Below are positions 1 through 8,253 of a DNA stretch of 64,000 nt, piece by piece. The notes under the pieces are model-generated. The model worked only from the letters and a program-made list of their open reading frames with translations. It was not told where the DNA came from and searched no databases. Source of the stretch: JBMYZL01 sp049610385 (GTDB lineage Bacteria; Bacteroidota; Bacteroidia; Flavobacteriales_D; Sanyastnellaceae); the NCBI GenBank assembly GCA_049610385.1, contig JBMYZL010000001.1:124001-188000 (forward strand), written 5' to 3'. Position 1 is the first letter of the stretch; each line of letters starts with the position of its first letter. A program made the translations under genes and the position numbers.

Positions 1-537
1 GAAAAGACATACAACGAAAGCATCCGCCGCATTCGGCAAATGGAAAAACCTGTCATTGGGGCCATCAATGGTGTTGCGGCTGGTGCAGGGGCCAACATCG
101 CACTCGCTTGCGATTTGACAATCGCCAAACAATCGGTTTTTTTCATTCAAGCGTTTTCCAAAATTGGCTTGATTCCCGATAGCGGAGGCACATGGCTGCT
201 ACCGAAGCTTGTGGGGATGCAGCGGGCTGCTGCAATGGCTTTTTTGGGCGACAAATTGTCCGCCGATGAGGCCCAAAACATGGGGCTGATACACAAGTCC
301 GTGCCAGACGAGGCGTGGAAACAGGAAGTGGATGATCTGGCGGATCGGCTGGCCCAAATGCCAACCCGGGGATTGGGTTTGACAAAAAAAGCCTTCAATA
401 TCGGTTGGGAACAAAGCTTGTCCACCCATTTGACCCTTGAACGCGACCTGCAAATGGCAGCATCGCAAACGGCCGATTACAAGGAAGGGGTAGCGGCATT
501 TTTGGAAAAACGCAAACCTGTGTTTCGTGGAGAATGA
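1..537 (+). CDS. paaG: Enoyl-CoA hydratase/isomerase, PaaG-like, 5'-truncated
   Basis: C-terminal 178 residues of a crotonase-fold enzyme; the reading frame is open to the left edge, so the N-terminus lies outside the window. The oxyanion-hole segment NGVAAGAGANIALACDL and the segment KIGLIPDSGGTWLLPKLVG are visible. The Asp in IPDSGG, with no Glu at the usual hydratase position, is the pattern of PaaG (ring-1,2-epoxyphenylacetyl-CoA isomerase) rather than of classical enoyl-CoA hydratase. The tail EKRKPVFRGE is typical of the family. Known role of the family: isomerisation in phenylacetate degradation or beta-oxidation in the cytosol. No other paa gene is visible, so a general 2,3-enoyl-CoA isomerase is also possible. 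Confidence 0.8.
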   Translation, partial: EKTYNESIRRIRQMEKPVIGAINGVAAGAGANIALACDLTIAKQSVFFIQAFSKIGLIPDSGGTWLLPKLVGMQRAAAMAFLGDKLSADEAQNMGLIHKSVPDEAWKQEVDDLADRLAQMPTRGLGLTKKAFNIGWEQSLSTHLTLERDLQMAASQTADYKEGVAAFLEKRKPVFRGE

Positions 538-541
538 ACCG

Positions 542-823
542 ATGAAAAACTCATGGATTTCAATCCAAGAAAGGCTCCCAATGGATGATCAACGGGTCTT
601 GGCCTTTGTTCCTGGCAATCGCGTTTTTTTGCCTGGAAAAGACCTCGAATTTGAAACGCGGGAAGTAATCGTTTTGCGGTTTTGCAAAGACTTCTTTGCC
701 GATCAACCCGAAAAACGGGAAAAGCATGGCCGACATTTTTGGTCTGGCGAAGGGAATAGCAATCACTTCTTCGCCGATGTTACCCATTGGCAGCCCATCC
801 CCTTGGGTCCTCAGCACAACTGA
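542..823 (+). CDS. DUF551-type small protein
   Basis: 93-residue protein starting MKNSWISIQERLP and ending VTHWQPIPLGPQHN. The opening W-I-x-x-x-x-x-L-P and closing THWxPxP motifs are the hallmarks of DUF551, a family without known function that is often found in phages and bacterial genomes. I prefer the ATG at 542, preceded by GGAG about nine bases upstream and lying just after the paaG-like stop; an in-frame ATG at 527 overlaps that gene. The 3' end overlaps the convergent rsmE stop by 13 bases. Small, soluble, no signal peptide. Confidence 0.7.
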   Translation: MKNSWISIQERLPMDDQRVLAFVPGNRVFLPGKDLEFETREVIVLRFCKDFFADQPEKREKHGRHFWSGEGNSNHFFADVTHWQPIPLGPQHN

Positions 824-1524
824 GCCAATTGCATCATCTGGACCGCAGCCATTCCGGCTGTTTCAGTCCTCAATCTGGCATCTCCCAAGGTCACTGGCAT
901 GGCTCCAAGTGCGCGAGCCGCCTGAATTTCATCCGATACAAAGTCCCCCTCAGGGCCGATGGCCACCCAGGTATCGCGACCGGGCACCAATGCATTCACC
1001 AAATGGACCTTGTCCGCATCTGGCTCACAGTGAGCGATGTACCTGCCGTCAAAATCAACCGCAAGAGGAGAGGACAAAAATTCGAGCCAAGACATTGGGT
1101 CTCGCAACCTGGGCAACCAGTGTCTTTGGCTCTGTTTCAAAGCACTGATCAACACGCGTTGGCAACGTTCCATCTTCAAGGACTTCCGCTCACTGCGATG
1201 AGTCCAAACAGGTTGGATGTCAGAAATCCCCATTTCTGTGGCTTTCTCCAAGAGCCACTCCCACCTGTCACTGCTTTTCGTAGGCGCCACGACCAACATC
1301 AATCTCGGTTGAGGTTCGGGCACAAACGATGCCTTTTCTATGGCCATAGTGCATTCACGTTTATCCAAGGACTGAATGGCACCTTCAAAACACCCCCCCA
1401 CTCCATCAGTAATCACCACTTGATCGCCAGACCTCGCACGCAACACCCGGGATAAATGCTTGGCCTCTTGCGCATCCAACACATGAATGGGTTGCTCAAC
1501 ATGAGGTGCATAAAAGAAACGCAT
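811..1524 (-). CDS. rsmE: 16S rRNA (uracil(1498)-N(3))-methyltransferase RsmE
   Basis: 237-residue SPOUT-class methyltransferase that methylates N3 of U1498 in 16S rRNA using S-adenosylmethionine. The N-terminal PUA-like part (MRFFYAPH, EAKHLSRVLRAR) is followed by the trefoil-knot domain with VAPTKSSDRWEWLLEKATEMG, AIGPEGDF and the final LGDARLRTETAG motif, all in the expected order and spacing. The start at MRFFYA is chosen because the family begins there; ten upstream in-frame residues look non-conserved. It lies 60 bases downstream of pckA on the same strand and ends against the DUF551 gene. Confidence 0.95.
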   Translation of the reverse strand: MRFFYAPHVEQPIHVLDAQEAKHLSRVLRARSGDQVVITDGVGGCFEGAIQSLDKRECTMAIEKASFVPEPQPRLMLVVAPTKSSDRWEWLLEKATEMGISDIQPVWTHRSERKSLKMERCQRVLISALKQSQRHWLPRLRDPMSWLEFLSSPLAVDFDGRYIAHCEPDADKVHLVNALVPGRDTWVAIGPEGDFVSDEIQAARALGAMPVTLGDARLRTETAGMAAVQMMQLAQLC

Positions 1525-1584
1525 GGGCCGAAGGTACATCCCCAGCCCATGCATTCCATGTCAATGTCCCACAAGCATACGTGA

Positions 1585-3201
1585 TCAGGAAATCGGAGCG
1601 CCTTCCATGATGGCCTTGGACGCCAGTGATTCCAAAGGGTGGAAATTTTCTCTGAACAAATTAGCGAGGTGCTTGGCCGCAGCATCGAAAGCCTTGGGTT
1701 CAGCCCAAGTAGAACGTGGATTCAACAGTTCTGGAGGTACCCCAGGACATGTTTGGGGCACAGCAAGACCGAATGTCTCATCGGTTGCATAATCCACCGT
1801 GTCCAATCCCCCCCCCATCGCCGCTGCGATCATGGCGCGCGTGTAAGTCAGTTTCATCCGTTGTCCTGTGCCGAATCCACCCCCAGACCATCCCGTATTG
1901 ACTAACCAAATGCGGACGCCGTGTGTGTCCATTCGGTCTCCCAACATTTCGGCATATCGCGTGGGATGGATCGGCATGAAAGGCGCGCCAAAACATGCAC
2001 TGAATGTCGCTTGTGGCTCGGTGACACCTACCTCAGTGCCGGCGACTTTGGCCGTGTATCCGCTCAAAAAATGGTACATGGCCTGTGCCTTGTCCAATCG
2101 ACTGATCGGTGGCAAAACCCCGAAAGCATCACACGTCAGAAAAAAGACATCTTTTGGGTGATTGCCGAGTCCCGCCTCAAGAGCACCCGGTATGTGATCC
2201 AATGGATAGCTGACTCTGGTGTTTTCTGTGATTTCACGATTCTCAAAGTCTGGGGTGACTCCATCATTCTCAAATCCGATATTTTCCAACATGGAACCAA
2301 ACCGGATGGCATTGTAAATCTGCGGCTCATTGGCAGGGCTCAAATCAATGGTCTTGGCATAACACCCACCCTCCATATTGAAGATGCCGTTTGGCCCCCA
2401 ACCATGCTCATCGTCACCGATTAGTTGCCTTTCCGGATCACTGGAAAGGGTTGTTTTTCCTGTCCCACTCAGGCCAAAAAACACAGCGGTGTTCCCATCC
2501 GACCCCATGTTGGCGGAACAGTGCATGGGCATAACACCATGGATTGTGGGCAGCACAAAGTTCATAACCGAAAACATGCCTTTTTTGATTTCCCCGGTGT
2601 AAGCCGACCCCGCAATCAAAATCAGTTTCCGACTGAAATCAATGGCCGAGACATTGCCCTGCCGAGTTCCATGGACGCTGGGGTTCGCTTTGAACGATGG
2701 GGCACAGATGATATGCCATTCGGGTGAAGGCACGAGCACCTCTTCATCGGCAAGGCGAATGAACATGTTGCTCACAAACAGATTGGACCACGCTTTTTCC
2801 GTGATGACCCGGGTTCTGATTTGTGTGGCCCCTTCCGCACCAACTGCAGCATCTCGAACAAACACAGAACGACCTTTAAAAAAAGAGACCATGTCCTGAT
2901 GCAATCGATCAAAATGCGCACTGGAGAGTGGTTGATTGATACATCCCCAATCCACCTCGGAATGGGTCAAGTCATCATCGACGATGAACCTGTCCTTCGG
3001 GCTGCGTCCTGTGAATTCACCGGTCTCGATGGCCAAGGCCCCACGCTCGGTCAGCACACCTTCGCCGCGAAGCAAGGTTTGAAGTATAAGTTTAGCAGGA
3101 GGTAAATTCCAATGGGCCCTGCCCACTCCCTCCAGTTTGACTGCGTCCAATGACGCGTCAAACGGTGTGTTACCAACATGTTTCATGAGAGAATTGATCA
3201 T
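1585..3201 (-). CDS. pckA: Phosphoenolpyruvate carboxykinase (ATP)
   Basis: 538-residue ATP-dependent PEP carboxykinase, the gluconeogenic enzyme converting oxaloacetate plus ATP to PEP, CO2 and ADP. Visible signatures: TGEFTGRSPKDRFIV near residues 60-74 (substrate-binding Arg), FFGLSGTGKTTLSSD near 241-255 (P-loop kinase-1a) and IGDDEHGWG (kinase-2, metal-binding Asp). Length matches the ATP-type family. The frame is open further upstream, but the ATG at 3201 (MINSLMKHVG) gives the normal N-terminus and sits 16 bases after a Bacteroidota -7 element. With mdh nearby, but on a separate transcript, it covers the malate-oxaloacetate-PEP route. Confidence 0.97.
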   Translation of the reverse strand: MINSLMKHVGNTPFDASLDAVKLEGVGRAHWNLPPAKLILQTLLRGEGVLTERGALAIETGEFTGRSPKDRFIVDDDLTHSEVDWGCINQPLSSAHFDRLHQDMVSFFKGRSVFVRDAAVGAEGATQIRTRVITEKAWSNLFVSNMFIRLADEEVLVPSPEWHIICAPSFKANPSVHGTRQGNVSAIDFSRKLILIAGSAYTGEIKKGMFSVMNFVLPTIHGVMPMHCSANMGSDGNTAVFFGLSGTGKTTLSSDPERQLIGDDEHGWGPNGIFNMEGGCYAKTIDLSPANEPQIYNAIRFGSMLENIGFENDGVTPDFENREITENTRVSYPLDHIPGALEAGLGNHPKDVFFLTCDAFGVLPPISRLDKAQAMYHFLSGYTAKVAGTEVGVTEPQATFSACFGAPFMPIHPTRYAEMLGDRMDTHGVRIWLVNTGWSGGGFGTGQRMKLTYTRAMIAAAMGGGLDTVDYATDETFGLAVPQTCPGVPPELLNPRSTWAEPKAFDAAAKHLANLFRENFHPLESLASKAIMEGAPIS

Positions 3202-3216
3202 TGCATTTCTCAGTTG

Positions 3217-3224
3217 CAAATTTA
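3217..3224 (-). promoter_or_regulatory. Candidate -7 element of pckA promoter (TAAATTTG)
   Basis: Read on the minus strand this is TAAATTTG, an exact match to the Bacteroidota -7 consensus TAnnTTTG, 16 bases before the pckA ATG. I do not see a convincing TTTG at the -33 position. It overlaps the stop codon of the DUF423 gene upstream. Confidence 0.45.
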
Positions 3225-3614
3225 ATGAATTACAGGTTGCGTGAAGAGCATCCAAATGGCGACCCCTAACCACGACAAAATCATCATCCCACCACCCCAT
3301 GGAATCAAATGCCCCAACCCCAAAGCATCTGATCCTTCCGGCGCAATGGATTTGATGGCCAGAAAGCCGCTAAAAACCAGGGTCCCAATCAGCAAAGTCC
3401 AACAAAAAATTTGGGGGATTTTGAGCCGAGCCCATGTGATCAGTCCAAGGCCCATCCACACGCTGTACTGGCCAGCAAGTTCCATGCGATCTGCTCCTTT
3501 CAAATCTCCACTCGCCTCCAACACATGTGCCCCCACTGCATCCGCCATCACACCAAGTGCAACCAAAGCGGCTCCACAAGCAACCCACCGATGGTGAAAC
3601 ACGTTCTTTCCCAT
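3222..3614 (-). CDS. DUF423 family small membrane protein (YgdD-like)
   Basis: 130-residue hydrophobic protein with about four membrane segments. The N-terminal pattern (GAALVALGVMADAVGAHVLE), the QYSVWMGLGL segment and the glycine-rich HLIPWGGGMMILSWLG end are characteristic of DUF423, an inner-membrane family of unknown function also found in E. coli (YgdD) and Bacillus (YwdK). The start at MGKNVFHHRW (3614) fits the family; 16 more residues are open upstream. It is on the same strand as pckA and ends 21 bases before its ATG. Confidence 0.85.
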   Translation of the reverse strand: MGKNVFHHRWVACGAALVALGVMADAVGAHVLEASGDLKGADRMELAGQYSVWMGLGLITWARLKIPQIFCWTLLIGTLVFSGFLAIKSIAPEGSDALGLGHLIPWGGGMMILSWLGVAIWMLFTQPVIH

Positions 3615-3793
3615 GGAATTCAAATGTATTTCCAATACCTCCCAAAAAAGACATGATGCCAATCTCTTTTCAGCAACTTTTCACCGACCTTTCCACAATG
3701 CACAGGCCAGGAATAAATGCCCTGCGAGGAGTGGACAACGGTCACACTTGGCTCTGGGCTCAGGTAATAAAAGAAAACGGAAACCTGGTAAAC

Positions 3794-6136
3794 ATGCATA
3801 AATTCCTAATCATCATTTTCACCTGTGGACTGATTTCTCACCCCATCATCACACTTGGTCAGGGTGTATTTGAATTTGCAGCATCTCAAGGACCTGTAGT
3901 CAACGATTTCAATGGAGCGATGCCCTATCCATTTGCAGGCGGATTGACTGCACCTCAATGGTCTCCCATTGATTTTGATGGCGATGGGGATTCAGACGTA
4001 TTCGCATTTGAACGGGATGGAAATCGAATTTTGATGTTTGAGCGTCTCGAAAGTGGCACTTGGCTTGAACGAAGAGACTGGGCCGCAGGATGGCCCGCGA
4101 TTGAAAATTGGGCGCTCTTGCGGGACTATGATTGCGACGGACTTCCGGATTTGTTTTCCGGATTTCAAAATGGTGTGCATGTCTACCACAATGACGGCGG
4201 ACCTGGCGCCAATTTCACGGAGGTAGCGGCCCCGCTTCTCGCCTCCTGGGATTTTGGCAATGGAGCTTCAGATTTGCCAGTGGTTGTGCTCTCCATCGAC
4301 AAACCAGCCATTACCGATATGGATGGTGATGGTGATTTGGACATCATCACCTTCACCGAAATCAGCTCCACCTTGTATTCGTTCAAGGGTCAATCCGACT
4401 GTGGACTTGATTTCGTCTGCACCAACCGATGCCATGCCATGGTGGGCGAAGGGGCTGAGGACAACACCCTTTTCTATGGTGATGAATTCGAATGCGATTT
4501 CAATCTGGCCAATCCGGGCATGCACACCGCGCCAGATCGCCCTGCGAGCGCAGTTGACTCGGAAAACCGCACCGGCGTGCATGCTGGGGGGGCGGTCACC
4601 TTGCTCGAACTCGACGGAAGTGGACGGCCCGATTTGCTCATTTCGGACCGGGTTTACTCCACAATCGCAGCTTTGATGGTTGAGGCTGGTGATTCTGGAT
4701 TGGATAGCACCGTTTGGGTGGACATGTCCTTCCCGTCCTTGCTACCACACAGTGGCCCTGCTGACTCTGTTCATTGTGAAGCATTTCCGGCGGGCTACCC
4801 GCTGGATGTGGATGGTGACGAGGTCATGGATTTGGTGTTTTCACCCAATACCAACATTGAAGCAGATGACGACCAAGGTGTCCGTTATTGGCGGAATGTA
4901 GGCACCGATTTGGCTCCCGAGTGGGCCCTTCAAAATGAAAATTGGATTCAAGAAGGGATGATTGACGTCGGTCGCAATGCCATTCCCATTTTTGTGGATT
5001 TGACAGGGGATGGTCTTCTGGATTTGGCCGTGGGCAATAAGGAGCGGTTTGAAGGAATAGGCCAAACCCCAAGCGCCTTGGCTTGGTATCAAAATTCTGG
5101 ATCGCCCGCCAATCCCGAATGGACATTGATCACTTTGGATGCCATTGATTTCAATACAAATGGAATCGAAAGCGCCCATCCAGCATTTGGCGATTTGGAT
5201 GGAGACGGGGACATAGACCTCATCGTCGGGGATGAGTTGGGGCTCATGCACCGTTACGAAAATGTTGCGGACGCGGGGAATTTCCCAGAATGGTCACTGG
5301 TCGAACTTGGCATGGAAGACATGAATGGAGAATCGATTGACATCGGTCAATTTGCCACGCCACAGCTGCTTGATTTTGATGGGGATGGACAGTTGGATCT
5401 TGTAGTTGGGGAGAAAAATGGCACCCTCAATTTGTTTTTGAATGCGGGAAGCAACACAACACCAGCTTGGATTCAAGTCAGTGAATCCCTTGGAAACATT
5501 CAAGTAGACAACATTTTTGGAATCAACGGATACAGCACTCCTTGTTTGTTTGAAGAAACGCCAGGACAGTGGCGCCTTTTTGTCGCTGGAGAAACTGGGC
5601 GCATTCAAGATTTCGGGCTTTGGCCGGCTGGCAGCATTGACTGGAACCAATCCTTGGTCGTCCCCCCTGTGGACTTGCTCAATGTGCCCCCACCTGGAAC
5701 ACGCGCGGCTGCAACCCTCGCAGATGTGAACGCCGATGGCATTCCTGAATTGGCCATTGGCATCAACACAGGTGGAATCCTCTTTTACGACGGGGTCGCC
5801 GTGAACATTTCAACACCCACAGCAGATCGGTTTGTGCGCCTCAATGCTTGGCCACAACCAGCCCAGAGTCAAATGCCTATTTACATCGAATTGCCTGAGG
5901 GATGGAAAATGCAACCGCAATCATCGCATTGGTCTGATACCCAAGGTCGGCAATTGAGCGAAATTCATTGGCGTGCTTCAGCACCTCAAAAATGGTCCAC
6001 TACATGTCCGGATACACCGGGGTTTTGGCTGCTCCACATGGTGCTGATTCCTTCCGATGAGGAGAACAAAAAAACAGGAACCCTCCCGAAGGCGGTTCCT
6101 GTTTCTTGTCGTGTGATTGTAACCGAAGCCCGATGA
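3794..6136 (+). CDS. Secreted FG-GAP/VCBS repeat protein with a possible T9SS tail
   Basis: 780-residue extracellular protein. The N-terminus MHKFLIIIFTCGLISHP is a signal peptide, which sets the start at 3794 (the frame is open further upstream). The body contains many D-x-D-x-D-G calcium-binding loops (DFDGDGDSD, DMDGDGDLD, DLDGDGDID, DFDGDGQLD, DVNADGIPE), i.e. FG-GAP/VCBS units expected to fold as a beta-propeller. The end has LNAWPQPAQ followed by a beta-rich stretch resembling a degenerate type A T9SS sorting domain. Odd: the last codons run through a perfect hairpin that serves as the mdh terminator (6075-6105). Such proteins are often adhesins or scaffold parts of secreted enzymes; the substrate is not readable. 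Confidence 0.85.
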   Translation: MHKFLIIIFTCGLISHPIITLGQGVFEFAASQGPVVNDFNGAMPYPFAGGLTAPQWSPIDFDGDGDSDVFAFERDGNRILMFERLESGTWLERRDWAAGWPAIENWALLRDYDCDGLPDLFSGFQNGVHVYHNDGGPGANFTEVAAPLLASWDFGNGASDLPVVVLSIDKPAITDMDGDGDLDIITFTEISSTLYSFKGQSDCGLDFVCTNRCHAMVGEGAEDNTLFYGDEFECDFNLANPGMHTAPDRPASAVDSENRTGVHAGGAVTLLELDGSGRPDLLISDRVYSTIAALMVEAGDSGLDSTVWVDMSFPSLLPHSGPADSVHCEAFPAGYPLDVDGDEVMDLVFSPNTNIEADDDQGVRYWRNVGTDLAPEWALQNENWIQEGMIDVGRNAIPIFVDLTGDGLLDLAVGNKERFEGIGQTPSALAWYQNSGSPANPEWTLITLDAIDFNTNGIESAHPAFGDLDGDGDIDLIVGDELGLMHRYENVADAGNFPEWSLVELGMEDMNGESIDIGQFATPQLLDFDGDGQLDLVVGEKNGTLNLFLNAGSNTTPAWIQVSESLGNIQVDNIFGINGYSTPCLFEETPGQWRLFVAGETGRIQDFGLWPAGSIDWNQSLVVPPVDLLNVPPPGTRAAATLADVNADGIPELAIGINTGGILFYDGVAVNISTPTADRFVRLNAWPQPAQSQMPIYIELPEGWKMQPQSSHWSDTQGRQLSEIHWRASAPQKWSTTCPDTPGFWLLHMVLIPSDEENKKTGTLPKAVPVSCRVIVTEAR
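6075..6105. terminator. Bidirectional intrinsic terminator (mdh / FG-GAP gene)
   Basis: A ten-base perfect stem (AACAGGAACC with GGTTCCTGTT) closes an 11-base loop that on the minus strand can extend through CC-TTCG-GG. The minus-strand 3' side is followed by a run of T, so it fits as the terminator of mdh, 46 bases after its stop. On the plus strand the stem is followed by TTTCTT. Unusually it lies inside the last codons of the convergent FG-GAP gene. Confidence 0.85.
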
Positions 6137-6150
6137 TGTTCAGCTGAAGA

Positions 6151-7092
6151 TCAGGCTTCGGCAGCAGACATCCGATCCAAGACCTCAGCCACTGATCGCA
6201 CTGCCTTTTCAGATTCACCGAGCATTGCTTTTTCCTCCGCGTTCAAGTCCAATTCGATGATTTGCTCGATGCCATTCTTGCCCAATTTGACGGGTACACC
6301 GATGTACAAATCTTCGATGCCGTATTCTCCGGTCAGCCAAGCACAAGCAGGGAAAATTCGTTTTTGATCCTTGACAATGGCCTCCACCATTTGGGCAGCC
6401 GCCGCCCCAGGCGCATACCAAGCTGAAGTTCCCAACAAATTCACAATTTCCCCTCCCCCTTTCTGGGTGCGAGCAATGATCGTGTCCAATTTGTCCTTCT
6501 CAATCAACTCCGTTACAGGAATGCCACCGACTGTGGTGTAACGTGGAAGGGGAACCATGGTGTCCCCGTGCCCACCCATCAAAACCGCTTGGATGTCTTT
6601 CGGGCTGCAATCCAGCGCCTCTGCCAGGAATGCCCGATACCGGGCCGTGTCCAAAATGCCGGCCATGCCCATCACCCGCTTGGAATCAATTCCCGCCTGT
6701 TGAAAAGCAGCGTAAGTCATCACATCCAATGGGTTTGATACCACGATGATGATGGCATTCGGGCTGTGTTTCATGATTTGCTGTGTCACACTGCGCACAA
6801 TGCCTGCATTGGTTGCAATCAAATCGTCGCGGCTCATGCCCGGCTTTCGCGGCAATCCGCTGGTGATGACCACAACCTCCGAATTCGCTGTTTTTTCGTA
6901 GTCATTGGTCACCCCGATGGTCCGGGTATCGTACATGTTCACTGGAGCAGTCTCCCAGATGTCCAAGGCCTTGCCCTCTGCAAATCCCTCTTTAATGTCC
7001 AACAAAACGACCTCATTGGCCACTTCACGGGTGGCCAACACATTTGCACAAGTGGCTCCGACATTTCCGGCGCCGACGACGGTTACTTTCAT
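6151..7092 (-). CDS. mdh: Malate dehydrogenase (LDH-like type)
   Basis: 313-residue NAD-dependent malate dehydrogenase of the lactate-dehydrogenase-like class (MDH type 3), which interconverts malate and oxaloacetate in the TCA cycle. Visible are the Rossmann motif VVGAGNVGAT at the N-terminus, the substrate Arg in GLPRKPGMSRDDL (R102-like mobile loop), VVSNPLDVM, MAGILDTARYR and the catalytic His in GGHGDTMVPL. The Arg pair in the loop supports malate over lactate specificity. A -7 element lies 19 bases upstream and a strong terminator follows, so it is probably monocistronic. Confidence 0.97.
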   Translation of the reverse strand: MKVTVVGAGNVGATCANVLATREVANEVVLLDIKEGFAEGKALDIWETAPVNMYDTRTIGVTNDYEKTANSEVVVITSGLPRKPGMSRDDLIATNAGIVRSVTQQIMKHSPNAIIIVVSNPLDVMTYAAFQQAGIDSKRVMGMAGILDTARYRAFLAEALDCSPKDIQAVLMGGHGDTMVPLPRYTTVGGIPVTELIEKDKLDTIIARTQKGGGEIVNLLGTSAWYAPGAAAAQMVEAIVKDQKRIFPACAWLTGEYGIEDLYIGVPVKLGKNGIEQIIELDLNAEEKAMLGESEKAVRSVAEVLDRMSAAEA

Positions 7093-7111
7093 GATGTGAA
7101 TTTTTCGAATG

Positions 7112-7119
7112 CAAAACTA
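7112..7119 (-). promoter_or_regulatory. Candidate -7 element of mdh promoter (TAGTTTTG)
   Basis: On the minus strand TAGTTTTG matches TAnnTTTG exactly, 19 bases before the mdh ATG, in the short divergent spacer shared with the MORN-repeat gene. No clear -33 TTTG is visible. Confidence 0.45.
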
Positions 7120-7155
7120 AGACATGACCGCCCGACGTTCCCTAATTTCGCTCAC

Positions 7156-8253
7156 ATGATTGCAATCTCCAGACATTTCATCCTTCAATGCCTGGCTCCC
7201 GGCAGCCTTTTTTTGTTTCTCATCCAAGCCAATCTGGGCTGGACGCAGCCTCAAACTGTGGACCGATCTGCTTGGCCATCAGGTGATGCCGGGGTGGATT
7301 ACAATGTCCAAGACGAACGGGGTCGCAAGCAGGGAGATTGGATTCGTGTCTGGCCGGACGGCAAGTTGTATTATTCCGGACAATTCAAAGATGACAAACC
7401 CGTCGGGGAATTTCGATTTTACCATGAAAGCGGCTCATTGATGAGCATCTTATCGCACACTTCTGCTGGACAGCAGATTTGGGCCAAACATTACCGAGAA
7501 TCCGGAAGCCAACATGCCGAAGGGTTGTACCTCACTTCTCGCGAACTGAATGAACAGGGGGAACCCATACGCGTTAAGCATGGGGAATGGAAGTACCTCG
7601 ATCCGGAAGGCACCTTGCGCTTGCTCGAGACTTTTGACAATGGTCAATTGAGTGGGCCGTATGCCAGTTACACGGCAAAAGGTACGCTCATCGAAGAAGG
7701 CAGTTACAGCCAGGGCGAGCGAGACGGCACTTGGAAATCGTACAACGAAATGGAGATTCAACTGACGGAAATCAATTATGCCCATGGGTTGTTTGATGGG
7801 CCGACATTCACTTATTACGATTCTGGTCGTCCGCTTGCGATGGGACTTTACAAAGAAGGAAATGAAGCCGGGGTCTGGACCACCTTCCACAGCGATGGCA
7901 GCATGGAAATGCGTCGCCACTTCACAGATGGGGTGCTCACGAAAGAAGAGTTTATCAACGGAACATTCGAGACCTCGTTTGACGATGGCCGCCCGAAAAC
8001 AGAATACACATTCAAGGATGGCAAGAAACACGGCATGTTCAGGGAATGGCATGATGCGGGTGCACCCACAATCAAAGAACGACTCGATGAATTAACGGGA
8101 GCAACCTATTACGAAGAGGTGATGGAAGGCCTGAAGCTCAAACAAGAGGGAGAATATGTCAATGGACAACTGGATGGCGCCTTGTATTTCTATGACCTGA
8201 ACGGGCGGATCATCAAAGAAGAAAACTACGAGAACGGAAAGCGCCTCCCATGA
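7156..8253 (+). CDS. Secreted MORN-repeat (YwqK-like) protein
   Basis: 365-residue protein with an N-terminal hydrophobic signal (PGSLFLFLIQANLGWTQ) followed by many tandem units of the form xGxWxxYxxxGxLxxxxxYxxGxxxG: for instance GRKQGDWIRVWPDGKLYYSG, KDDKPVGEFRFYHESG, HGEWKYLDPEG and DGKKHGMFREWHDAG. This is the variant MORN repeat seen in YwqK-type proteins of Bacteroidota. The function of such exported proteins is unknown; a beta-sheet solenoid is expected. The ATG at 7156 is the only Met at the head of the signal peptide. Its stop overlaps the ATG of the next gene by four bases (ATGA), so the two are probably translated together. Confidence 0.8.
   Translation: MIAISRHFILQCLAPGSLFLFLIQANLGWTQPQTVDRSAWPSGDAGVDYNVQDERGRKQGDWIRVWPDGKLYYSGQFKDDKPVGEFRFYHESGSLMSILSHTSAGQQIWAKHYRESGSQHAEGLYLTSRELNEQGEPIRVKHGEWKYLDPEGTLRLLETFDNGQLSGPYASYTAKGTLIEEGSYSQGERDGTWKSYNEMEIQLTEINYAHGLFDGPTFTYYDSGRPLAMGLYKEGNEAGVWTTFHSDGSMEMRRHFTDGVLTKEEFINGTFETSFDDGRPKTEYTFKDGKKHGMFREWHDAGAPTIKERLDELTGATYYEEVMEGLKLKQEGEYVNGQLDGALYFYDLNGRIIKEENYENGKRLP

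Noticed and set aside
3527..3793. N-terminal extension of the FG-GAP protein
   Set aside because: The extra residues precede a clear signal peptide at 3794 and overlap the divergent DUF423 gene.
6766..7155. Upstream extension of the MORN-repeat protein into mdh
   Set aside because: It overlaps mdh on the other strand and precedes a clear signal peptide at 7156.
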